Shown piece by piece: positions 54,889 through 62,000 of a DNA stretch of 64,000 nt. Position 1 is the stretch's first letter. The number at the start of each line of letters is the position of its first letter. This DNA is from UBA6985 sp946536225 (GTDB taxonomy: Bacteria; Bacillota_I; Bacilli_A; RF39; UBA660). Location of the stretch: NCBI GenBank assembly GCA_946536225.1, contig CAMNEE010000002.1:1-64000 (forward strand). Direction: 5' to 3'. A program made the translations under genes and the position numbers. The notes under the pieces are model-generated. The model worked only from the letters and a program-made list of their open reading frames with translations, had not been told where the DNA came from and searched no databases.

Positions 54889-55013
54889 ATAAAGCCTCCT
54901 ATACTAAATTATACTACATATGAACCTTTTATAATAGTTGTTAGATTAACTTTTGGTTTATTTTCTAAAAACATATATGTTATAATTAGAAATGGAAATG
55001 AGGCAAATATTGC

Positions 55014-55781
55014 ATGAAGAAGAAAACAGTAGCCTTTGTTATTTGTATATTTCTAATAGTTGCATTATTTATAGTATACATATTTAGTGAACTATATACT
55101 GAAAGTGATATTACAACAAATAATGAAAATTTAGTTACAGACTCAATGAAGTTTAAAAAAGAATATGAAGAGATTAATAATAAACCTACAACAACAGGAA
55201 AAACAGTAAGAGAAATAAATATAATAGATGATAATATGATAGTTTACACAACTGAAGATGAATTAATTAATATGATTGATTCTGAACAATCATTTATAGT
55301 TTATTTTGGTTTTGCTGAATGTCCTTGGTGTAGAAGTGTTATAGAAAACTTTATTAATACAGCTAAGGAAAATAATGTTGATAAGATTTATTATTTAGAT
55401 GTATTAAATATAAGAGATAAATATGAATTAGATTCTAATAATAAAGCAGTTAGAACACAAGAAGGAACAGCAGGATATTATACTTTATTAACTAAATTAT
55501 CTAATGTATTATCTGAATACAAACCTCTTACATATACAAATAGCAAAGGTAAAGAGAAAAAAGTTACAATTGATGAAAAGAGAATATATGCACCTAATTT
55601 TGTATTAGTACAAAAGGGTGTAGCAACTATGATGACAACAGGAATTAGTCCTAAAGAAGAAGATCCTTACATGGAACTTACAAGTGAAATAGTTGATTAT
55701 CAAAAGACTGAATTTGAAAAAATGTTTCAAACATATAATAAAAACTTAGTTTTATCAACATGTGCTGATACAATGTGCTAA
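55014..55781 (+). CDS. Membrane-anchored thioredoxin-like protein
   Basis: A 255-residue protein with a signal anchor (about 5-26), a short Thr-containing linker (NKPTTTGKT), and a thioredoxin-like domain with CPWC (103-106) in YFGFAECPWC. An extra Cys pair (CADTMC) ends the chain. It resembles bacteriocin-type accessory thioredoxins; here it may serve envelope disulfides together with the 50.4-kb protein. TG-T-TATAAT upstream at about 54978-54986; GAGG before ATG. Confidence 0.75.
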   Translation: MKKKTVAFVICIFLIVALFIVYIFSELYTESDITTNNENLVTDSMKFKKEYEEINNKPTTTGKTVREINIIDDNMIVYTTEDELINMIDSEQSFIVYFGFAECPWCRSVIENFINTAKENNVDKIYYLDVLNIRDKYELDSNNKAVRTQEGTAGYYTLLTKLSNVLSEYKPLTYTNSKGKEKKVTIDEKRIYAPNFVLVQKGVATMMTTGISPKEEDPYMELTSEIVDYQKTEFEKMFQTYNKNLVLSTCADTMC

Positions 55782-55814
55782 AAAAAATACTTACATTAAC
55801 GTAAGTATTTTTTC
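55781..55814. terminator. Bidirectional terminator
   Basis: AAATACTTAC/GTAAGTATTT with ATTAAC loop; minus-strand gene ends inside it. Confidence 0.85.
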
Positions 55815-56560
55815 TTTGCATTTTTTTTAGCTTCTTTATATTTGATTTTTTCTTTATTTTTCTTTTCAATATATTTTCTTCTAGATTCTGTTAATCTCTT
55901 CTTTATTAGTACCATGCTATTGTATATTTTAATATCAGGGAATGATTCTAATAATCTTCTATAAGGTTTAGTACTATTATATATATACTTCTTAACTTCT
56001 TTAGTAATTTGTTCAGTATTATCAGATCTAATTGAGTTAGATACATTTTTTAGTTTAGATATAATTGAGAATGAAACAATCATATCAAGTGCCTGAATAG
56101 AAAGAAGTACTATAGTTATAGTTAATAGTATACTTTCACTTACATGTTTATTAATTCCAGCAATTATAATTGGATTTAAGAAATATATTATTAAAAGAGC
56201 TCCTAATCCAAACGCTAAACTAAATAATAAACATATACGACCGTTTATATTATAAGGCATATTAGAATAGTCCCACCAACGAGCCTTAAATACCTTTTCA
56301 AAAGCCCAAGAAGTAAAGTATTCTAAAACGGCACATATAATTGTTGCACCAAAGAATACAACTAAAGGATCACTCTCATATTTAGTTAAGAAAAAAGTAA
56401 TTGCCATAGAACCAAATCCATAAACAGGACAAATTGGACCAATTAAAAAGCCTCTATTAATAAATCTTTTTTCGCTTATTATCGTTTGTATAACCTCTTG
56501 TAGCCAACCTATAAATGAACTTATATAAAATATAAGAACATAATTTATAAAGGTATTCAT
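55796..56560 (-). CDS. CmpB-type putative ABC transporter permease
   Basis: A 254-residue membrane protein with about five segments and the family signature RGFLIGPICPVYGFG (about 36-50), plus the later WWDYSNMPYNINGRICLL. This is the ABC_trans_CmpB group, often alone in Bacillota and of unknown substrate. The C-terminus is long and basic, with many Lys, and could bind nucleic acid or lipid heads. GGTGGTG precedes the ATG. Confidence 0.8.
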   Translation of the reverse strand: MNTFINYVLIFYISSFIGWLQEVIQTIISEKRFINRGFLIGPICPVYGFGSMAITFFLTKYESDPLVVFFGATIICAVLEYFTSWAFEKVFKARWWDYSNMPYNINGRICLLFSLAFGLGALLIIYFLNPIIIAGINKHVSESILLTITIVLLSIQALDMIVSFSIISKLKNVSNSIRSDNTEQITKEVKKYIYNSTKPYRRLLESFPDIKIYNSMVLIKKRLTESRRKYIEKKNKEKIKYKEAKKNAKKKYLR

Positions 56561-56647
56561 AACACCACCGTGTAAATTATAACATATATTATATATATTA
56601 GTAAATTAACAAAAATGTGTTATACTAGTGCTAGGAAAGTGATAATT

Positions 56648-57109
56648 ATGAAAAGAATTTTTAAAGTTTTAAGTAAACCTAGAAGTCTATATTTTTCAAT
56701 TGTTACAGTATTAACTTTAACATGTTTTCTTATGACTATTTCTTTCTCATTTTTCACTCCTACATCAACTAATAGAGTTGAGTTACCAAGTATAGAAATA
56801 AATAATACACTTACTACTGTAAGTGAAAATAATAGTTTTATTATTCCAGCAAATACTGAACAACTAATTGAATTAAATGTTACTAGTAATAGTAATGTAG
56901 ATTCGGTATTTAATATTTATTATGTTCAAAATGATAATATTGAATATAGTTTAATTGAACCGATAGATAATAATTTAAAAGTTGGGGAAAAAAAGACTAT
57001 AACTGTATTATTTAGAAATATAAGCACTGAAGATACTTTCTTAGAATTAAGAATTTATAATAGCTTGGTTAATAAAGATTTAAACGTTGATGGTAAAATT
57101 ATAAGATGA
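56648..57109 (+). CDS. Membrane-anchored beta-sandwich-like protein
   Basis: A 153-residue protein: basic start, one membrane segment (about 16-37), and an extracellular domain with an Ig/COG1470-like pattern (IELNVTSNSNVDSVFNIYYV). ATG 56648 lies behind GGAAAGTGATAATT; the earlier in-frame start is inside the TG-T-TATACT promoter (56618-56626). It ends 10 bases before a glycosyltransferase gene and is probably in its operon. Confidence 0.65.
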   Translation: MKRIFKVLSKPRSLYFSIVTVLTLTCFLMTISFSFFTPTSTNRVELPSIEINNTLTTVSENNSFIIPANTEQLIELNVTSNSNVDSVFNIYYVQNDNIEYSLIEPIDNNLKVGEKKTITVLFRNISTEDTFLELRIYNSLVNKDLNVDGKIIR

Positions 57110-57119
57110 GGTAAATAAT

Positions 57120-58124
57120 ATGAAACAAATTTCTTTTGTTGTACCATGTTATAATTCTGAAGAATACATGGAACATTGTATCGATTCATTACTTATCGAC
57201 AAAAAAGATATAGAAATAATCATCATTGATGATGGATCAAAAGATAAAACAGGTAAAATTGCAGATAATTATAAACGTAAGTATCCTGATATAGTAAAAG
57301 TTGTTCACCAAGAAAATGGAGGACATGGAGAAGGAATTAATCAGGGTCTAAAGAAAGCAACAGGTAGATATTTTAAAGTAGTAGACTCAGATGATTGGCT
57401 AGATGAGGAGAGTTTAAAGACACTTCTTAAGAAAATAAAAGATATTAATACAGATTTAATAGTAACCAATTATGTATATACTTATACAGATGGTAGAAAA
57501 AATCAATCTATTAATTTTTCAAATGTATTTGATGAAAACAAAGTATTAAGCTGGGATGATATACATAGATTTAAAACTAGACAATACCTAATGTTACATT
57601 CTCTTATATTTAAAAAAGATATGCTTGATAGAGCAGATATAGAACTACCTAAACATGTATTCTATGAAGATAATCTATTTGTATACATGGCTTTAAGACA
57701 TACTGAATCAATTTATTATATGAATCTTGATTTATATCATTATTTCATTGGTAGAGAAGATCAATCAGTTCAAGAACCTCAATTAATAAAGAGAAGTTCT
57801 CACCAAGTCTTGGTATCTACAAGAGTAGGAACACTATATAACATAAAAGACATTAAAAATAAAAAACACTATAGAGTTATGAAAAGACATTTATCTTTAT
57901 TTATTACACTTGCAATAGTATTCTCAAGATTATCTAAAAGTGATTCAGGAGAAAAACAATATAAAGATATGTTAAAAGAAATAAAGGCTAAGAATATTAA
58001 AGTTTATAGAATTGTACGTAATCCATTTACTATGTCCGGGCTTGCTTCCATTCCAGGAAAAGCGGGAAGATGGACAGTTATTAAAGGATATAGAATAGCT
58101 CACAAGTTAGTAAACTTTAATTAA
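57120..58124 (+). CDS. Family 2 glycosyltransferase
   Basis: A 334-residue GT-A-fold enzyme with SFVVPCYNSEEYM (about 4-16), the nucleotide-binding IIIDDGSKDKT (about 34-44) and the DxD motif VDSDDWLDE (about 88-96). A late region with basic residues may contact membrane. It should transfer a sugar to a wall or exopolymer acceptor. GAGGTAAATA precedes the ATG. Terminator at its stop. Confidence 0.88.
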   Translation: MKQISFVVPCYNSEEYMEHCIDSLLIDKKDIEIIIIDDGSKDKTGKIADNYKRKYPDIVKVVHQENGGHGEGINQGLKKATGRYFKVVDSDDWLDEESLKTLLKKIKDINTDLIVTNYVYTYTDGRKNQSINFSNVFDENKVLSWDDIHRFKTRQYLMLHSLIFKKDMLDRADIELPKHVFYEDNLFVYMALRHTESIYYMNLDLYHYFIGREDQSVQEPQLIKRSSHQVLVSTRVGTLYNIKDIKNKKHYRVMKRHLSLFITLAIVFSRLSKSDSGEKQYKDMLKEIKAKNIKVYRIVRNPFTMSGLASIPGKAGRWTVIKGYRIAHKLVNFN

Positions 58125-58143
58125 AAGACATTAGTCTTTTTTT
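58123..58143 (+). terminator. Terminator at the glycosyltransferase stop
   Basis: AAAAGAC/GTCTTTT with ATTA loop and T-run, followed directly by the next promoter. Confidence 0.75.
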
Positions 58144-58146
58144 ATG

Positions 58147-58155
58147 TGTTATAAT
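58147..58155 (+). promoter_or_regulatory. Extended -10 promoter of a leaderless gene
   Basis: TG-T-TATAAT at 58147-58155; the expected start (about seven bases on) falls on the ATG at 58162. Confidence 0.65.
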
Positions 58156-58161
58156 ACTCGT

Positions 58162-58683
58162 ATGAAGAAAAAAGAATTATTAATATTTACAATTTGTTTT
58201 ATTATTACTGTTATTATTTCATGTTTAGTAGTATTTACTGAGAAAAAAGATGATATATCTAATTATGAAATAACTGATGCTAATATAACCTGTTATTATG
58301 AATCTATTACTAAAGATGAGGATGGTCTTCCTATTGGAAGTAGTTATAATTACATGTATTTATATACAAAAGGTAACTATGTATCTAAAGTAATATATCG
58401 TAATATATTTTCTAGAAAAGAATTCGGGGACTCCTTATCAGATACTCTAACTAATATGTTAAATATCTATGAAGGAACAGAAGGTATAACAACTTCTAGT
58501 GAAGATATAAATGATAAAGTAATGCTTACTATTACTTTTGATTTAACTAAAATGAATATTGATGAAATTAAGAATGAGTATGATGAAGTATTTGATGAAA
58601 CATCTATACTTATGAACTTAAAAAATAACATGACAATAGATGAATATTTAAAAATAGAAACAGAAGAATATGTGTGTAAATAA
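58162..58683 (+). CDS. Membrane-anchored hypothetical protein, probably leaderless
   Basis: A 173-residue protein with a signal anchor (about 6-25) and a soluble extracellular part. No lipobox Cys is visible. Start ATG 58162 coincides with the predicted transcription start, and there is no ribosome site, so the mRNA is probably leaderless. The in-frame start at 58144 lies within the promoter. No family recognised. Confidence 0.65.
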   Translation: MKKKELLIFTICFIITVIISCLVVFTEKKDDISNYEITDANITCYYESITKDEDGLPIGSSYNYMYLYTKGNYVSKVIYRNIFSRKEFGDSLSDTLTNMLNIYEGTEGITTSSEDINDKVMLTITFDLTKMNIDEIKNEYDEVFDETSILMNLKNNMTIDEYLKIETEEYVCK

Positions 58684-58688
58684 GCATC

Positions 58689-58719
58689 AAAAAAGAACCT
58701 AGCATCAGGTTCTTTTTTT
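58689..58719. terminator. Bidirectional terminator
   Basis: AAAAGAACCT/AGGTTCTTTT around AGCATC. It can serve the plus-strand gene on its left and a minus-strand RNA on its right. Confidence 0.85.
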
Positions 58720-59240
58720 CAACAGATTTCAAATTTAAAGTATTTAGTTTGATATAGAAGTAGTTTTTAGGGGAAAGAAAAAATTTTTCTTATTTGGTTA
58801 TACCAACTAAAGTTTAAATTTGATATCTTACTCCATAAGACTTCAATGAACAGCTTGTGTTCACTTTAAATTCAAAAAATAAAAATTGTCGAATAATCAC
58901 ATTTACTTGAATAAATACTTCTCTCATTTAACAGCCTAGCACTCGTCTTTCATCGACAAGTATGTGATTGCTAGTTTAAGCCTTCCATTAAAAGCATCCT
59001 GCGATTAATGGGAATTTTTTTAAAACATATAAGGTAATCAGTACGTTTTAAGTACTTACTTGGTAGTCTGATGTGTAAATCTTTGTTGTAATTCCAGAAA
59101 CTATGTCCAAACAAAATTATGTATTTTACGACATTCTGTATCAATTGATACACCAAGAATATCTACATAACCTATAGTACTCTAACCACCTACCTTAATA
59201 CTACTACAACATTTCTAATTTATGTATAAATTTAAATTAA
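58720..59240 (-). ncRNA. Second candidate large non-coding RNA (minus)
   Basis: About 520 bases without a supported gene, bounded by two terminators. Hairpins: TGAACA/TGTTCA (58847-58863 region), TTCCATTAA/TTAATGG-GAA (58983-59013, one bulge), and a 14-base palindrome GTATCAATTGATAC (about 59138-59151). On the minus strand, several short motifs occur in the same order as in the 39.5-40.1 kb unit (see findings). A 61-codon minus frame (58971-59156) lacks a ribosome site; it might instead be a gene remnant. Strand is inferred. Confidence 0.35.
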
Positions 59241-59278
59241 TAAAAAAAATTAGACATAAAAATTTACATCTAATTTTA
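59241..59278 (-). terminator. Terminator after the minus-strand ABC genes
   Basis: On the minus strand AAAATTAGA/TCTAATTTT with a 14-base loop is followed by a T-run. Plus-strand direction lacks the run. Confidence 0.75.
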
Positions 59279-59935
59279 ATAATCTCTTTTCTTATAAAAT
59301 AGAATTGATAAGAAATAAGATATTGTATACATAACTACAGCTGTAGTAGATACTATATAAATACCATATGTTCTAACAAATGTTATTATTGCTTCCCAAT
59401 CAATTTTAATTGCATGAAATACATTTGTAGAAACACTTATAATTGAGCCTACTCCTAAAAGTAACATTACTATACTTAATAATACTAATCTTGATTTTTC
59501 ACATCCATATTTATAAATAATAGGATAGAAAATGGAATCTACTATAATAGCAGCAGCTTCTAATAGTAATAAGTTATACATCATATTAATATTTAAACCA
59601 TAATAGCCTGGATGAATAATAATATGTATAAGTGTAAATATTACTGCACCTATGAATATAGATATAAGTGCCATTACTAAAGTAAATATATACTTAGCAA
59701 GTACTATTTGCTTTCTAGTTAAAGGATAACTTAATGTATAAGCCATAGTATTATAGAACTCATCTGTTTGGAATGTATTTATTCCTGAACTCATTATATA
59801 AAGCGGTACTACACATACTGCTAAGGTATAATTACCTAGTGCAATAGATAATAGAAGAGTACCAATAAAAGTTATAAGTAAACTTTTCCACGATGTTCTA
59901 AAAAACATCATATCTTTTATTATTAATCCTCGCAT
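59276..59935 (-). CDS. ABC-2 type permease
   Basis: A 219-residue membrane protein with about six hydrophobic segments and an ABC-2-type first cytoplasmic loop containing DEFYNTMAYTLSYPLTRKQI. Encoded behind its ATPase with a 13-base overlap. The short pair (ATPase plus one permease) is typical of small exporters often led by a GntR regulator, which is absent here. Confidence 0.8.
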   Translation of the reverse strand: MRGLIIKDMMFFRTSWKSLLITFIGTLLLSIALGNYTLAVCVVPLYIMSSGINTFQTDEFYNTMAYTLSYPLTRKQIVLAKYIFTLVMALISIFIGAVIFTLIHIIIHPGYYGLNINMMYNLLLLEAAAIIVDSIFYPIIYKYGCEKSRLVLLSIVMLLLGVGSIISVSTNVFHAIKIDWEAIITFVRTYGIYIVSTTAVVMYTISYFLSILFYKKRDY

Positions 59936-60771
59936 TTTTTACCTCTTATATATAAAAGCATAATATCATCAAGAGTAGTTAATCTTTTTATATACTTATT
60001 ATATTCTTTACTCATATTTTTCTTTTCTACTAATACTTGATAATCAAGTCTATTTTTAATATATCTTGTAATATGTTTCTTATTAAAGTTATCAAATTCT
60101 TTATCACTTAACTCAATTACTGTGTAGTCTTCTTTGATATCTTTTAAAGGTTTATCAAATACAATACTACCTTTAGAAATAAATATTACATCATCTGCAA
60201 TATGCTCTAAGTCACTTGTGATATGTGTAGAAAGTAGAATAGAGTTATCATTATCATCTACATAATTTTGAAACATATCAAGTATCTCACTTCTAACAAC
60301 TGGATCAAGACCACTTGTAGGTTCATCAAGTATTAATACTTTAGGATTATGTGATAAACATACTGCAATTTCTAACTTTTTCTTAGTACCTGTAGACATC
60401 TTTTTAACTTCCATATTTTTAGGAATAGAGTATTCATTTATTAACTTATAATACTTTTTAGAATCCCATTTACTAAAAATATTTTTCATTATTAAATTAA
60501 TATCTGCTACTTTAAATGATTCATTTATAAACGAATCATCATATACAATACCAATATCGTTCTTTAGTCCGTCTTCATATTCTTTACCAAATAGTTTAAC
60601 TGTACCACTAGTCTTATACATAGCATTTAATATGCATTTAATAATTGTTGTTTTACCAGCACCATTTTCACCGATTAGTCCAACAATCTTTCCTTTAGGA
60701 ACTTTTATTGATATATCTTTAAGAGCAAAATCATCAAATATTTTATTTAAATTATTTACTTCAATATTCAT
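59923..60771 (-). CDS. ABC transporter ATPase
   Basis: A 282-residue ATPase with Walker A GENGAGKTT (about 34-42), signature MSTGTKKKLEIA, Walker B VLILDEPTSGLDP and the H-loop LLSTH. AAGGAGA precedes the ATG. Works with the overlapping permease gene. Confidence 0.9.
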   Translation of the reverse strand: MNIEVNNLNKIFDDFALKDISIKVPKGKIVGLIGENGAGKTTIIKCILNAMYKTSGTVKLFGKEYEDGLKNDIGIVYDDSFINESFKVADINLIMKNIFSKWDSKKYYKLINEYSIPKNMEVKKMSTGTKKKLEIAVCLSHNPKVLILDEPTSGLDPVVRSEILDMFQNYVDDNDNSILLSTHITSDLEHIADDVIFISKGSIVFDKPLKDIKEDYTVIELSDKEFDNFNKKHITRYIKNRLDYQVLVEKKNMSKEYNKYIKRLTTLDDIMLLYIRGKKCED

Positions 60772-60786
60772 ATATTCTCCTTACTA

Positions 60787-60815
60787 TTGAAATAATTATA
60801 CAACATCTTTATAAT
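60787..60815 (+). promoter_or_regulatory. Promoter of a leaderless gene
   Basis: TTGAAA (60787-60792), 17-base spacer, TATAAT (60810-60815). The ATG at 60822 sits at the expected transcription start. Confidence 0.7.
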
Positions 60816-60821
60816 AATTTT

Positions 60822-61079
60822 ATGGAAAAATTATATAAGTATCTAATTATTATAAATATAATATCATTTTTTATATATTATATAGATAAGAGAAAAGCTA
60901 TAAAAAGAAAACTAAGAGTTCCAGAAGGAGTCCTTTTACTTATGTCTTTCTTAGGTGGTGCATTTGGTTCAATTCTTTCTATGTATATATTTCATCATAA
61001 AACAAGAAAGTGGTATTTTGTTTTATTTAATTTTTTGTTTTTAATAAGTTATACATACTTATTAATAAAGGGAGTTTAA
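60822..61079 (+). CDS. DUF1294 small membrane protein
   Basis: An 85-residue protein with three hydrophobic segments and the DUF1294 pattern YYIDKRKAIKRKLRVPE and LLSFLGG-like GGAFGSILSMYIFHHKTRK. The function of the family is unknown. It has no ribosome site and is probably leaderless. The next gene starts two bases after its stop. Confidence 0.9.
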   Translation: MEKLYKYLIIINIISFFIYYIDKRKAIKRKLRVPEGVLLLMSFLGGAFGSILSMYIFHHKTRKWYFVLFNFLFLISYTYLLIKGV

Positions 61080-61080
61080 T

Positions 61081-61278
61081 ATGGATTTAAAAGATTTAAT
61101 AAATAAATATATACAAGTTGAGCTAAGAGATGGTAAAAAAGTAAAAGGAATTCTTACTGATGTAAAGGACATGGATGACGGAGATTACTTTTATACAGCC
61201 ATACAAATCAGAGTAAAAGAAGATGATTATAGATTAATTTATATGATTGAAGTAGATTCTCTTGGCGAAATAGTATAA
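61081..61278 (+). CDS. Small Sm-like-barrel candidate
   Basis: A 65-residue soluble protein: a first helix, then VELRDGKKVKGILTDV and YTAIQIRVKEDDYRLIYMIE, a pattern of short strands as in Sm/Hfq-like or similar beta-barrels. Resemblance is by pattern only. AAGGGAGTTTAAT lies before the ATG, within the end of the DUF1294 gene. Confidence 0.6.
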   Translation: MDLKDLINKYIQVELRDGKKVKGILTDVKDMDDGDYFYTAIQIRVKEDDYRLIYMIEVDSLGEIV

Positions 61279-61282
61279 TGTG

Positions 61283-61358
61283 TGTTATACTTTATATGCA
61301 GTGCCTACTGCATTTTTATTTTTAAAGCCCAAGCAATATCTTTTGATATTGTTTTTTT
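61283..61358 (+). terminator. Two tandem terminators with an internal promoter-like box
   Basis: A TG-T-TATACT box (61283-61291) is followed at once by ATGCAGT/ACTGCAT (61296-61313) with TTTTT and then CAATATC/GATATTG (61334-61351) with seven Ts. They end the upstream operon; the box could also start a tiny RNA of about 60 bases. Confidence 0.7.
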
Positions 61359-61397
61359 GTGCTTATAAACCTATAATAATACTAGGAAGGTGAGAGA

Positions 61398-61988
61398 ATG
61401 AATTTATCAGAAATATTTGTTTCTAAAGCTAAAAAAAGTGAAAGAAGTTTAATAGTAAGTTCGGTATTAACACTTGTAATTGGTATTATGCTTGCTATTT
61501 ATCCGGATGACTCACTAAGCTTATTAACTAAAATAATAGCTATTGGATTAATGTTAATAGGAATATATGAAATTATTACATTCTTTAAAATAGCAAAAAT
61601 GGAAAGAATAGGAAGTGCATCATTTGCACTTGGCGTAGTATTCTTTGCAGGAGGTTTATATCTATTTATAAATGATGCTATTTTACCAAAATTCATTACT
61701 ACATTTATAGGTGTACTAGTTTGTATTAAATCAGTGTATAAAATACAAATTGCTATTAGTATTAAAGACTATTCAAAGAATTGGAAATACTCATTTGTAT
61801 CAGGAATTATTGTTTTATCACTTGGTATTGTAATGATTTTTCATCCAAATGATACAGCTAATACAATTGTAAGAATATTAGGTATATTATTAACACTAAG
61901 TTCTATATATGAAATAGTTGAATCAATTACTATTGTTAAGAAAATTGATAAAGTAACTGATGCTGTTTTCATAGAAAAAAAGAAATAA
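61398..61988 (+). CDS. DUF308/HdeD-like membrane protein
   Basis: A 196-residue protein with six membrane segments in paired hairpins and the repeated LxxGIxLI/LTLSSIYEI pattern of DUF308. The HdeD relatives in enterobacteria are acid-stress linked; the role here is unknown. GAAGGTGAGAG precedes the ATG. Twelve bases separate it from the next gene. Confidence 0.85.
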   Translation: MNLSEIFVSKAKKSERSLIVSSVLTLVIGIMLAIYPDDSLSLLTKIIAIGLMLIGIYEIITFFKIAKMERIGSASFALGVVFFAGGLYLFINDAILPKFITTFIGVLVCIKSVYKIQIAISIKDYSKNWKYSFVSGIIVLSLGIVMIFHPNDTANTIVRILGILLTLSSIYEIVESITIVKKIDKVTDAVFIEKKK

Positions 61989-62000
61989 TGATGGTGACTT

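Noticed and set aside
58971..59156. 61-codon minus-strand frame
   Set aside because: No ribosome site or promoter, and the frame closes on both sides. A decayed transposase-like fragment is possible, but I could not name a family, so it is treated as part of the non-coding block.
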